Positions 33,947 to 42,416 of a stretch of DNA of 64,000 bases are shown here, in pieces (position 1 is the stretch's first letter; each line of letters begins with the position of its first letter). A program made the translations under genes and the position numbers. A model generated the notes under the pieces. The model worked only from the letters and a program-made list of their open reading frames with translations, did no database searches and was not told where the DNA came from. This stretch comes from JAHFUI01 sp039931615 (lineage in GTDB: Bacteria; Acidobacteriota; Vicinamibacteria; Vicinamibacterales; CAVVIG01): contig JBDTRR010000008.1 in NCBI GenBank assembly GCA_039931615.1, positions 62,001 through 126,000 on the forward strand. The letters run 5' to 3'.

Positions 33947-35278
33947 TCAATCGTCGATCTCGAATTCGGCCAGTTCTTCCTTCCGACTGGTCAGGTGCTC
34001 GGCCACCTTCTTGCCGCGCAGGACGCAGTCGTGGGTCATCATGTAGCCCCACTGGGAGTAGCGTCCGGCCCGGATCACACCGAACCCGTCGAGAAAGCGG
34101 TTCACCCGGTCCAGCGCTGATCGACGCTGATGGTCGTAGATGACCTGGCCCCACGGACAGTACCTGACGGTCGTGGAATGGATCGCGTCGGTGCCTTCGA
34201 GCAGACCCATCTCGATCAGCTCCCGCTGGACCCGCTCGACCGTCGCCGCCCGATCGGTGGGCAGCGGGAGGAAGTCCGACCCGCAGACCTCGACCGACAT
34301 CGCGGTCTTGCCGGCCGGCGCGTTGTTGGGTGAGAAGTTCTCCTGGATGCTCACCCGGGTGCTGATCTTGTCGTCGTCGTAGACGTAGAGCCAGGGCTCC
34401 TTGCGGACCGACGGATGATTGGCGGCGACGCGCACCAGCAGCAGCCGGGTCGCTTTCAACATCGAGGCCGCCTCGCGGACGTCGAGCGGCGCGTCCTCGG
34501 CACAGGCAATCAGTGCGGGCAGCGGCAGGGTCGAGACCAGCTGATCGAAGTTCACCTTCGTCCCGTCCTCGAATCCCAACAGCCGCTTCTGGAAATTGAC
34601 GAACACCAGCTTCTTGCCGTACTCGAGCCGGACCCCCTCGGCGATCTTGTGGGTGTAAGTGTAGAACCCGCCGGTCGTCGGATAGCGCCAGCGGTTGACC
34701 CAGTAGGTGGAACGCCCGAGCGGCCCCTTGGCGCCGTTGACGACGTCTTCGACCTTCGGATAGTAGACCCGCTTGCCGATCCAGTCGGTGCCAAGGTCGG
34801 CCGGTTCCCGGGTCCAGTACTTGCGGGTATAGACGGCCGGAAACGTGTCGGCGAAGACCCGGCCGAAGGCGCGGTGAATCCATTCCTCGTAGTTGACCGG
34901 CGGCGGCAGGTCGGCGGGGTCGGTGACCCGGGATTCCAGGAAGCTGTTCAGACACTGCGTGCGCAACGGCTCCGGTATCTGGTAGAGATTGGACTGGGCC
35001 GGATGATCGATCCAGTGTCCCTTGAAGTAGTTGACGACTTCGGCCTGGACCTCTTCGAACCGGCCGCCGACCAGGTCGACGAACAACTGCTGGATGTATT
35101 CGTTCTTCGTGTACGAGACGTGCGGGCCATCGTCCCAGACGAAACCATCCTGCTCTTCGCTGTAGACATGGCCGCCGTAGTGGGACTCGGACTCGTAGAC
35201 GACCGCACGGTCGCGGCCGAGATAGTAGCCGACCGCCAGGCCGCTGATTCCCCCTCCCAAGACTGTTACTGTTTCCAT
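33947..35278 (-). CDS. FAD-dependent oxidoreductase, UDP-galactopyranose mutase / protoporphyrinogen-oxidase-like
   Basis: A 443-residue flavoprotein. METVTVLGGGISGLAVGYYLG is the FAD-binding motif, followed by VVYESESHYGGHVYSEEQDGF. FVWDDGPHVSYTKNEYIQQLF and the C-terminal RYSQWGYMMTHDCVLRGKKVAEHL resemble UDP-galactopyranose mutase relatives that occur in glycan clusters. The family rearranges or oxidises NDP-sugars or lipid intermediates; the exact reaction cannot be read from sequence. I start at ATG 35278 because the FAD motif begins at residue 4; the frame extends 88 codons further but overlaps the PIG-L gene. It lies 31 bases downstream of that gene. Confidence 0.88.
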   Translation of the reverse strand: METVTVLGGGISGLAVGYYLGRDRAVVYESESHYGGHVYSEEQDGFVWDDGPHVSYTKNEYIQQLFVDLVGGRFEEVQAEVVNYFKGHWIDHPAQSNLYQIPEPLRTQCLNSFLESRVTDPADLPPPVNYEEWIHRAFGRVFADTFPAVYTRKYWTREPADLGTDWIGKRVYYPKVEDVVNGAKGPLGRSTYWVNRWRYPTTGGFYTYTHKIAEGVRLEYGKKLVFVNFQKRLLGFEDGTKVNFDQLVSTLPLPALIACAEDAPLDVREAASMLKATRLLLVRVAANHPSVRKEPWLYVYDDDKISTRVSIQENFSPNNAPAGKTAMSVEVCGSDFLPLPTDRAATVERVQRELIEMGLLEGTDAIHSTTVRYCPWGQVIYDHQRRSALDRVNRFLDGFGVIRAGRYSQWGYMMTHDCVLRGKKVAEHLTSRKEELAEFEIDD

Positions 35279-35309
35279 CTGGTCTCTTCTGCTTCCGCGT
35301 AACTGAGTG

Positions 35310-35981
35310 TCAAATACCGGCGGTGAGGTCGAGCAACGCTTTCCGACAATAAAAGGCTTCGGCGTGGCCGCTGGGCGATCCGGACTCGATGCCCCGCAGG
35401 CGGAGCAGGGAAAAGAACGTCTCCTCGGTGAACCAGTGGCGATTCTGCTGGGTCTGGAACAGCTCGGTGATCCAGTCCACCTTGCGCCGGCAGGTGGCCT
35501 GATCGAGAGCGACGAAGCAGTTCGGAATCCCGAGATCACCATCGTATTTGGGGATCTCGTACTCCAGTATCAGGTGGCCACGGAACGTATTCCAAGTCAA
35601 ATCAGAGATCAGCCGGTGGTCCTGGTGCCGGTCGTCGCGATAATGGGTGAAGATCAGGTCGGGCGCGTCCCGCTGCTTCAAGGTTTCCAAGAATTCCTTG
35701 ACCTCATGGCCGAGGTAGGGAAAAAACCCGTCCCGGAATCCCTTGACCTCGACCGTGGTCTCCACCGCCCCGTCCAGAAATCTTGCCGCGCTGCGCCGCG
35801 CTTCGATCGCGCGCGCCTCGCTCGCGCTGAACACCACCCAGTGGACACTGACCTGGCGTTCGCTCTCGATCAGCGTGCGCACGGTGCCGCCGCAGCCGAT
35901 CTCGACGTCGTCGGCGTGCGCGCCGAGGCAGAGAATGCGCAGCGGCGAACCGCGGCCGTGGTTGAGAGCGAGGCTCAGCAT
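35310..35981 (-). CDS. PIG-L family deacetylase
   Basis: A 223-residue zinc-dependent deacetylase of the PIG-L/LmbE family, which removes acetyl groups from N-acetyl sugars. The metal-binding block is LCLGAHADDVEIGCGG; most family members have AHPDD, and the Ala variant is seen in a polysaccharide-cluster subfamily. FTHYRDDRHQDHRLISDLTW carries the HxxH-like ligands. The C-terminal region FFSLLRLRGIESGS followed by AEAFYCRKALLD is common in sugar-cluster members. It is the fifth gene of a tight module with the epimerase, DUF4910, C-methyltransferase and cytidylyltransferase genes, so the substrate may be a CDP-linked or dTDP-linked sugar. Confidence 0.92.
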   Translation of the reverse strand: MLSLALNHGRGSPLRILCLGAHADDVEIGCGGTVRTLIESERQVSVHWVVFSASEARAIEARRSAARFLDGAVETTVEVKGFRDGFFPYLGHEVKEFLETLKQRDAPDLIFTHYRDDRHQDHRLISDLTWNTFRGHLILEYEIPKYDGDLGIPNCFVALDQATCRRKVDWITELFQTQQNRHWFTEETFFSLLRLRGIESGSPSGHAEAFYCRKALLDLTAGI

Positions 35982-36033
35982 GATGGTCGGTGACGCGAAG
36001 AACGCGAGCGGGGTGGTGGCGCGACGGGGGAGG

Positions 36034-36888
36034 TCAGCTGACCGGCTCGTGGTGCCCCATCCCCGGGTGGGAGAAGGTCACCGCTTTCTTCTGGAACGGC
36101 TCGAGCCCGGCGTCGTTCTTCCAGACCTCCCAGGGCGCGACGCCGCGGGAGTAGAGATCTTCGAGCAGCTGCTTGTCCTTGAACGTGTCCATCGGCAGCC
36201 AGAAGCCGTCGTGGCGGTAGCCCGCCAGCAGCCCTTCCTGCACCAGCCTGTGAAAGGGTTCCTCGACCAGCTCCTCGCCCGGCCGCATGTAGTTGAAGAT
36301 CTCCTTCCGGAAAATGAAGTAGCCGCCGTTGACGTAGAGACCCGCCCGCGACATGTGGTGGATGGCGGTGACATCGTGCCCCTGGCCGAGCGAGACGACG
36401 TGAAAGCTCTGGGTCGGCTGGACGCAGAGGAACGCCGCGACCTTGCCGCTCGCCATGAAGTGATCGACCATCGAAGGAAGGAGATAGTCGGTCAGGCCAT
36501 CCGAGTAGTTGGCGAGAAAGACCTCTTCGCCCTGCAGGTAGCGCTCGACCGCCTTCAACCGCTGGCCGATATTCGAGTTCAGGCCGGTGTCGGCGAAGGT
36601 GATCGTCCAGTCCTGGATATCGGTGCCGAGCAGCTGCAGATTGCGGCCGCCTTCCGTCATCACGAAATCGTTGGAGATCGCTTCGTTGTAGCGGAGGAAG
36701 TACTCCTTGATCACCGCCGACTTGTAGCCGAGGCAGAGGATGAAGTCCTTCTGGCCAAAGTGAGCGTAGTACTTCATGACATGCCAGATGATCGGCCGGT
36801 GCCCGACCGAGACGATCGGCTTGGGCAGCGCCTCGGCATGCTCCCGCAGCCGCATCCCCATGCCGCCACAAAACAGGACAACTTTCAC
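36034..36888 (-). CDS. rfbF: Glucose-1-phosphate cytidylyltransferase-type nucleotidyltransferase
   Basis: A 284-residue sugar nucleotidyltransferase. The signature KVVLFCGGMGMRLREHAEALPKPIVSVG is close to the GGxGTRL(x)nPKP pattern, with Met replacing Thr. FILCLGYKSAVIKEYFLRYN, VFLANYSDGLTDYLLPSMV, VNGGYFIFRKEIFNYM and DGFWLPMDTFKDKQLLE are characteristic of RfbF, which makes CDP-glucose from CTP and glucose-1-phosphate. CDP-glucose feeds 3,6-dideoxy and branched sugars; the dehydratase RfbG is not in the window. The start overlaps the C-methyltransferase stop by four bases (ATGA). Confidence 0.92.
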   Translation of the reverse strand: MKVVLFCGGMGMRLREHAEALPKPIVSVGHRPIIWHVMKYYAHFGQKDFILCLGYKSAVIKEYFLRYNEAISNDFVMTEGGRNLQLLGTDIQDWTITFADTGLNSNIGQRLKAVERYLQGEEVFLANYSDGLTDYLLPSMVDHFMASGKVAAFLCVQPTQSFHVVSLGQGHDVTAIHHMSRAGLYVNGGYFIFRKEIFNYMRPGEELVEEPFHRLVQEGLLAGYRHDGFWLPMDTFKDKQLLEDLYSRGVAPWEVWKNDAGLEPFQKKAVTFSHPGMGHHEPVS

Positions 36889-38261
36889 AGCTCCGCTCCT
36901 TTTCGATCGAGCTCCGGACCCGCCGCCCCCGCCTCCGGGAGCCCGTCCACGTCAGCCAACACTTCGACCTCGGGAATCGGCACCACGAACCGGCCGCCCC
37001 AGTCGCGGACGTAGGACAGCTGCGCGACGATCTCCTGCTTCAGGTTCCAGGGCAGAATCAGCACGTAGTCGGGCCGGGTCTGCCGAATCCGTTCCGGCGG
37101 GAAGATCGGGATGTGGGTGCCGGGCAGGAACTTGTTGTGCTTATAGCTGTTGCGATCGACCGTATAGTCGATGAAGTCGGAGCCGATGCCGCAGTAGTTC
37201 AGCAGGGTGTTGCCCTTGCCCGGGGCGCCGTAGCCGACCACCGACTTCCCCTGCCGTTTCACCGCGATCAGGAACTCCAGCAGCTTGCGCTTGGTCTCCT
37301 TCACCTGCTCTTCGAACGCGCGGTAGGTTTCGAGCCGTTTGAGGCCGGCCTTCTCCTCGCGGGACCGCAGCTCGGTCACCGCGTCGCCGACCGGGCGGGA
37401 ACGATCGTCGTCGTGCCGCGCGTAGATCCGCAGCGACCCGCCGTGGGTGGGAAGTTCCTCGACGTCGAACAACGTCAAGCCGTGCGCCGCGAACACCTGC
37501 TCCGCGACCAGAAACGAAAAGTACGAGAAGTGTTCGTGGTAGATGGTATCGAACTGGTTCTGTTCCATCAGGCGCATCAGGTGCGGGAATTCCATCGTGA
37601 TGACGCCGTTGGGCTTCAACGCAATCTTCATCCCGGCCACGAAGTCGTTCAGATCTGGAACGTGGGCCAGGACGTTGTTGCCGATCAGCAGATCAGCCTG
37701 TTCGCCCTGGGCGGCCAGCTGCCGCGCGGTCGCGGTGCCGAAGAAGGACGACCGCGTCGGGACGTTCTTCTCGCGGGCGACCTGGGCGACGTTCTCGGCC
37801 GGCTCGATGCCGAGCACCGGAATGCCCGCCGCCACGAAGTGCTGCAGCAGGTAGCCGTCGTTGCTGGCGATTTCGACGACGAAGCTGGCGGTGGTCAGTC
37901 GCAGGCGCCGCTGCATCGCCATCGCGTAGGCCCGGACATGTTCGACCCAACTGGTCGAGAATGACGAAAAGTAGGCGTACTCCCGGAAGATATGCGCCGG
38001 GCTGACGTACTCTTCGAGCTGAACCAGGAAACAGTGGGGGCAGACATTGACCCGGAGCGGGTAGAACGGCTCCATGTGATTCAGCTGCTCGGCCGTCAGG
38101 TAGCTCTCGCACAGCGGTGACATGCCGAGATCGACGAACACCTGATCGGCGAGCCGGCCGCAGAACCGGCACGTCATGCCGGGCACCGGCGCGGCGTGCC
38201 CAACCGCCGGCGCTGCCGCTTCAACCATTGGCTGTTCCGCCCCTGTCGTCGCCATCCTCAT
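36885..38261 (-). CDS. NDP-sugar C-methyltransferase (zinc-binding / SAM / C-terminal three-domain type)
   Basis: A 458-residue protein with the three-part layout of deoxysugar C-methyltransferases such as TylC3 and NovU. An N-terminal zinc-binding domain has four cysteines (CRFCG and CPHC). A SAM domain follows (FVVEIASNDGYLLQHFVAAG, VLGIEPAENVAQVA, LLIGNNVLAHVPDL), then a C-terminal Rossmann-like domain (GKSVVGYGAPGKGNTLLNY). FDTIYHEHFSYFSFL contains the HEH that is central to catalysis. It should add a methyl branch to a keto-deoxysugar, probably made from the CDP- or dTDP-sugar of neighbouring genes. It overlaps both neighbours by four bases. Confidence 0.93.
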   Translation of the reverse strand: MRMATTGAEQPMVEAAAPAVGHAAPVPGMTCRFCGRLADQVFVDLGMSPLCESYLTAEQLNHMEPFYPLRVNVCPHCFLVQLEEYVSPAHIFREYAYFSSFSTSWVEHVRAYAMAMQRRLRLTTASFVVEIASNDGYLLQHFVAAGIPVLGIEPAENVAQVAREKNVPTRSSFFGTATARQLAAQGEQADLLIGNNVLAHVPDLNDFVAGMKIALKPNGVITMEFPHLMRLMEQNQFDTIYHEHFSYFSFLVAEQVFAAHGLTLFDVEELPTHGGSLRIYARHDDDRSRPVGDAVTELRSREEKAGLKRLETYRAFEEQVKETKRKLLEFLIAVKRQGKSVVGYGAPGKGNTLLNYCGIGSDFIDYTVDRNSYKHNKFLPGTHIPIFPPERIRQTRPDYVLILPWNLKQEIVAQLSYVRDWGGRFVVPIPEVEVLADVDGLPEAGAAGPELDRKGAEL

Positions 38262-39625
38262 GCTCCCGTCGTTCCCTGAATTGTCCCGTCGATCGCGTCG
38301 AGGCCGGCGCGGTCTGCCTCGAGCAGGCCGCTCTGCTGCAGGAGCCTCGCCGCCCTGGCGATGGCCGCGAACGACAGGCCGGATCGTTCCGCGATGTCGA
38401 GCAGGCTGTGTCCCCCGTCGGAGAGGTTGAGGACCCAGAGCAGCGCCATCTCCCGGTCGCGGCCTTCGCCGGCCCCGCCCATCGAGCTGTAGAGCCCGCG
38501 GCGTCCGAGCTGCGGCTCACCCATCGGCTGGCGGTTCAGGAAGGTGAGGTTTTCCTCGAGGACGGCCAGGATCGACTGACACGCCACGTACGCGCCCTCC
38601 AGTCCGTCTGGAGTAACGAAGTCGAGGTTGTCGGCCGACGTATGGTATTCGGGATACTCCCCATACGGCGTCCGCGACAAACACCCGACCGCCAGGTTGA
38701 TCCCCGGCGAGCAGTACTGGCGCTCGTCGTAGCCGTACGGGATGAAGTCCCGGACCTCGCCGCCGCCTGGCGAATGCCGCAGCACGTTGGCCGCGGCACG
38801 GTCGATCTCGGTGGTCGCGCGACGGCTCCGCTTGTAGACGAGATGGCCCGGCCCGCCGAGGCCGGTCAGCACCAGGCCATGACGGATCGCGCTCAACCGC
38901 TCCTGGTTCCGCGCCAGCCAGGTAATCGAGCCGATGGTTCCCGGAATGAACAGCAGCCGGTAGGACAACCGGCGCGCCGGCAGCGTCGACAGCCAGCGGC
39001 CGAGAGCGACCGCAACGGACACTCCCGACAGATTGTCGTTGCAGAGCGATGGATGACAGACGTGACACGACAGCAGGACCTCGTCCGGGCTCTCCCCGGG
39101 CAGGTAGCATTCGCCGTAGGTCAGCTGGCCGTCCTCCAGGCTGGCATCGATGCAGACGTCGTACTCCGCATCCGTCAGGATGGCAGCCTGTTCGGAGCTG
39201 GCGCAAAAGCCCCAGTTTTCGGCGTAGTACGAGGTCTTGTAGGGGATCCAGCCCGGATGCTCCGGCAGGGTGTGAAGATGAGCCAGCAGCTCGGACCGGC
39301 CGACCCTGGTGCGAATCGGCACGCTGTAGCTCATGACGTGCAGATTGGACCGCTGAAAGTCGACGACCCGGTTTCCTTTCAGGTCCTTGATCCAGGCATC
39401 GCGAATGTTCCATTCGCGGGGCACCGTCCAGTCGAACACCGGCGTTCCGGATGGCACCTCGTGGATCGTGAGCGGAAGGCGCTGCTGGATACGGAAGAGA
39501 GTCTCGCGAACGCCCTTCCCGGTGATGCTCCGGCAGATCGGATAGAGATCTTCGATGAAGCGATGAAGCTCGGCGCCGATATTCGCCGCGGATGACCGCT
39601 CGATCAGGGCCTCGGGCGCGCTCAT
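38258..39625 (-). CDS. DUF4910 / M28-like aminopeptidase-fold protein with C-terminal winged helix
   Basis: A 455-residue protein of the DUF4910 family. FIEDLYPICRSITGKGVRETL opens the family domain, and metal-ligand-like residues are in LLSCHVCHPSLCNDNLSG, YGYDERQYCSPGINLAV and EYHTSADN, the M28 pattern. From about 365 a small winged-helix-like domain begins (MALLWVLNLSDGGHSLLDIAERSG). These proteins recur inside deoxysugar modules beside RfbF-like and C-methyltransferase genes, but no enzymatic activity is established. They may hydrolyse an amide made on the sugar. ATG 39625 overlaps the epimerase stop (ATGA), and its own stop overlaps the next start. Confidence 0.9.
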   Translation of the reverse strand: MSAPEALIERSSAANIGAELHRFIEDLYPICRSITGKGVRETLFRIQQRLPLTIHEVPSGTPVFDWTVPREWNIRDAWIKDLKGNRVVDFQRSNLHVMSYSVPIRTRVGRSELLAHLHTLPEHPGWIPYKTSYYAENWGFCASSEQAAILTDAEYDVCIDASLEDGQLTYGECYLPGESPDEVLLSCHVCHPSLCNDNLSGVSVAVALGRWLSTLPARRLSYRLLFIPGTIGSITWLARNQERLSAIRHGLVLTGLGGPGHLVYKRSRRATTEIDRAAANVLRHSPGGGEVRDFIPYGYDERQYCSPGINLAVGCLSRTPYGEYPEYHTSADNLDFVTPDGLEGAYVACQSILAVLEENLTFLNRQPMGEPQLGRRGLYSSMGGAGEGRDREMALLWVLNLSDGGHSLLDIAERSGLSFAAIARAARLLQQSGLLEADRAGLDAIDGTIQGTTGA

Positions 39626-40185
39626 GTCGCGGCAGCCTGTGGCGGATCCATCACGAAGTCCGGATAGGTGCGGTCCCGGTCTGAGATCACCCGCACGGGT
39701 CCAGGCCAGTCGACGGCGAACGCCGGGTCGTTCCAACGAAATCCGCCGGCCGCCCCCGGTGCGTAGAACTCGGACATTTGATAGAAGACTTCCGTGTCAT
39801 CTTCGAGAGTCAAGAAGCCGTGAGCGAACCCCTCCGGCACATACAGCATCGATGAGGGCTGGCCGGCTTCGGCTCTCAGTTCCACCGCCGTCCACTGTCG
39901 GAACGTCGGCGAGTCGCGCCGGAGATCGATGACGACGTCGTACAGTGCCCCGCGCGCGCAACGAATCAGCTTGGCTTCCGCAGCGGGCGGGGTTTGATAG
40001 TGCATGCCCCGGAGAGTCCCCCTCTGCCTATTGTAGGAGACATTGCACTGAACCACCCGGGGATTGAGGCCGTGCGCCTCGAACTCCCGCCAACAGTAGC
40101 TGCGGGCGAACGCCCCGCGGTCATCCTGTTGCGGTACCATGTCGATTTCGAAGACGCCGCTGAGTCGGGTCTCGCGAAAAATCAT
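39622..40185 (-). CDS. rfbC: dTDP-4-dehydrorhamnose 3,5-epimerase-like protein
   Basis: A 187-residue cupin-fold epimerase. MIFRETRLSGVFEIDMVPQQD, FARSYCWREFEAHGL, NVSYNRQRGTLRGMHYQTPP (catalytic His), ALYDVVIDLRRDSPTFRQW and LYVPEGFAHGFLTLEDDTEVFYQMSE match RfbC throughout. It epimerises C3 and/or C5 of a 4-keto-6-deoxy NDP-sugar. With the neighbouring cytidylyltransferase the true substrate could be CDP-linked rather than dTDP-linked. I use ATG 40185, preceded by GCGAGG. It is the first gene of the leftward block. Confidence 0.93.
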   Translation of the reverse strand: MIFRETRLSGVFEIDMVPQQDDRGAFARSYCWREFEAHGLNPRVVQCNVSYNRQRGTLRGMHYQTPPAAEAKLIRCARGALYDVVIDLRRDSPTFRQWTAVELRAEAGQPSSMLYVPEGFAHGFLTLEDDTEVFYQMSEFYAPGAAGGFRWNDPAFAVDWPGPVRVISDRDRTYPDFVMDPPQAAAT

Positions 40186-40369
40186 GACCTCGCCCGACGC
40201 TGGGCAGCCAGACCTCGTCCAGACCGCTGCACTGCACGACGGCGGTAGCCACAACGCGCGAATTTCAGCAATGACATGAGGTGGGTGGCGCGAGGCCAGC
40301 GCGACAGTGCGAGAGTCCGCTTCGATCGGAGCAAACCCCCAGCATATGATATCCGGGCCCGCCTGGACA

Positions 40370-41455
40370 ATGATGAGCGTCCCAATGCCGCGTTATTTCT
40401 GCTGCCGTCTGGTTCCCAGCGGGATCGGCGATCAAGTCTCCCAGTTGGCCCGTCTCTACAACATCGGCCGGAGCTTCGGTCTCGAATACCTGTTTCAGGA
40501 ACTGCCTGCCAACCGGTGGTCTCCCGACTTCGACGCCTGGGACTTCCTGGGTCTCGGCCTCGGCGAGCGGCGGGTGAAAGACTTTCCGGACCACGAGATC
40601 GTGAGCGTCGACGGCGCGGCAGCGTCGCACGCGCTGGTCAATGGACGTGCACTGGCGTCGCTGCTTCCCCCGCGGATGCCGGACCGGAGCATCGTTGAAT
40701 TCGTCCATTCAGATCAGATGTACTCCAGCGCCATTCCGGTGCCGATGCGCCACGCCATCGACCTGCGGGCCAAGCTGCTCCAGCGCCATGGCGATCGCAT
40801 CACCGCCGGTCATTCCGACCGCCTGTCCATCTGCGTACACATTCGGCAGGGCGATTGCACGTGGGTGAAAAGCGGCGACAAGTACGTCTTCCTGGGCACC
40901 CGAAAAATCGTCGCGGATTCCGACGAGGTCGACCTGCGCCGTGCGCCGATGGTCGAAGCCTACTTTCCTCTGCTCGACGCCCTCGTCGTGCGCCTCCAGG
41001 GAGTTCCGCACCGGGTGACGGTGTATTCGGACGGTCCGACCAACATCTTCCCACTCGAGCCGAGCCGGGTCGGCGGGATCCTTTATCACCTGGCGCGGCG
41101 CGACGGGCGGCTGATCGACTCGCTCAGGTTGAACCGGCGGGGCAACCCCCTGCAGGCACTCTACAACCCGATGTGCGACGCCGAGGTCAGGCGCGAGTAC
41201 GAACACGTCAAGACCGGCTTGCAGCGTCTGGCGGCGCGATACGACGCCACGCTCGTCGTCGGTACCGGGAAGGACCTCACCGCCGCCGCCATCCTGGCAT
41301 TCGCCGCCGCCGACGTCGCCGTGCTCGCACGCAATCCGGGCGTGTTTCCCCTGCTCGGCCTCGGCGATCCCGACCGTCAAGCGGTACTCGTCCTGACCAG
41401 GTCGATCGCGGACAACATGAAGAGCATCGAGGACCTGATGCTCAGGCGATCGTAG
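40370..41455 (+). CDS. Putative fucosyltransferase-like GT-B protein
   Basis: A 361-residue protein that I cannot assign firmly. SICVHIRQGDC (H157, R159, D162) is very like the HxRxxD motif that binds GDP-fucose in GT11/GT23/GT65 fucosyltransferases. VTVYSDGPTNIFPLE and LVVGTGKDLTAAAILAFAAADVAVLAR would form the donor-side Rossmann fold. The N-terminus FCCRLVPSGIGDQVSQLARLYNIGRSFGLEYLF also has the gene-family look (GIGDQ then a helix). A GDP-fucose synthase gene at 61351 makes the assignment attractive. It is a lone plus-strand gene, divergent from rfbC. Confidence 0.7.
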   Translation: MMSVPMPRYFCCRLVPSGIGDQVSQLARLYNIGRSFGLEYLFQELPANRWSPDFDAWDFLGLGLGERRVKDFPDHEIVSVDGAAASHALVNGRALASLLPPRMPDRSIVEFVHSDQMYSSAIPVPMRHAIDLRAKLLQRHGDRITAGHSDRLSICVHIRQGDCTWVKSGDKYVFLGTRKIVADSDEVDLRRAPMVEAYFPLLDALVVRLQGVPHRVTVYSDGPTNIFPLEPSRVGGILYHLARRDGRLIDSLRLNRRGNPLQALYNPMCDAEVRREYEHVKTGLQRLAARYDATLVVGTGKDLTAAAILAFAAADVAVLARNPGVFPLLGLGDPDRQAVLVLTRSIADNMKSIEDLMLRRS

Positions 41456-41495
41456 GGCGATTCAGGGTGTGCGCCGGCACGATCTGGATGGCGAC

Positions 41496-41517
41496 GGCGC
41501 CGAACACTTCCGGCGCC
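41496..41517. terminator. GC-rich hairpin between convergent genes
   Basis: GGCGCC at 41496-41501 pairs with GGCGCC at 41512-41517, extended by GAA/TTC with a one-base bulge, in the gap between the convergent genes ending at 41455 and 41540. No T tract follows. Confidence 0.3.
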
Positions 41518-41539
41518 GGCATGCCAGCCGATGCACCAG

Positions 41540-42316
41540 CTAGTGATTCGTCTCGAGCGCCGCGGCCGTATCGAACTGCATTTCGAATATCCGGTAGCCG
41601 TGGCGGGCCAGCAGGGCCCGGCACGCGTGCTTGTCGCGCGGACGCAGGTGCCTGTGCTCGTAGCGAATCAGCCGCGGCCGGATCTTCTCGAAGTTGATCA
41701 GCTTGATGATTTCAAAGTCGTAACCCTCGACATCGACTTGCAACAGGTCGATGCGCGACACCTGGTGCCGGGTCAAGAGCGTCTCCAGCGTGATGCAGGG
41801 CACCACCTCGGCGGTGAATCGTTCGGGGTCTGGGCGATGCAGCAGCGACGCGGTGCCCCGTTCCCAGTTGGCCGTCAGCTCGCTGTCTTTGACCCGGTAG
41901 AGCGTCCGGGTTCCTTCCGAGTCGGCAATCGCGACGTTTTCCAGGACGATGCGGTCCAGCTCGTTCCGATAGGTGTTCTTCAGCCGTTCGAACTCGGCCC
42001 GCTGGGGCTCGACCAGGACCCCACGCCAGTGGCTCTTCTCGATCCAGGCATGGATCGGGTCCGCCATCAATCCGTCGCAGGCGCCGATCTGAATCACCAG
42101 GAAATCGGGAGTCGCCGCCGAGAGCCGGGTGATGAGGCGATCGAACTCCGATTCGCGGCGGGCCCAGGTGCGCTGGCTCAGCGGGTTGCGTTGGTAGTAG
42201 GCCTGCGCTGCCAGCCACCCGCCCCGGCACCGCGCCAGGATTCGCCAGACGAGGGAACCACGCGGCACCGTCCGGCGCGCCACGTCCGTGATGTCGCCGA
42301 TCAGACGGTCGAGCAT
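41540..42316 (-). CDS. FkbM family methyltransferase
   Basis: About 258 residues from ATG 42316; a GTG at 42358 would add 14. The SAM strand is FLVIQIGACDGLMADPIHAW, then HWRGVLVEPQRAEFERL, LENVAIADSEGTRTLYRV, a variable loop, and the hallmark LLQVDVEGYDFEIIKLINFE. It is the closest relative of the FkbM protein at 25183. It may methylate a sugar added by the adjacent glycosyltransferases. It is the last gene of a leftward run that begins at 48864. Confidence 0.88.
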   Translation of the reverse strand: MLDRLIGDITDVARRTVPRGSLVWRILARCRGGWLAAQAYYQRNPLSQRTWARRESEFDRLITRLSAATPDFLVIQIGACDGLMADPIHAWIEKSHWRGVLVEPQRAEFERLKNTYRNELDRIVLENVAIADSEGTRTLYRVKDSELTANWERGTASLLHRPDPERFTAEVVPCITLETLLTRHQVSRIDLLQVDVEGYDFEIIKLINFEKIRPRLIRYEHRHLRPRDKHACRALLARHGYRIFEMQFDTAAALETNH

Positions 42317-42416
42317 GGGCGGGCCATCGGCATCGAGGACGACTGGGTTTCGCACCACGCGGCCTGGCGACCGGTTCCGTTCGTGGCAACGCCAACCGAC
42401 ATGGTGTTCGACGATT

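Noticed and set aside
32614..34143. 509-codon plus-strand frame opposite the GT2 gene
   Set aside because: No domain features; the minus-strand frame contains all GT2 motifs.
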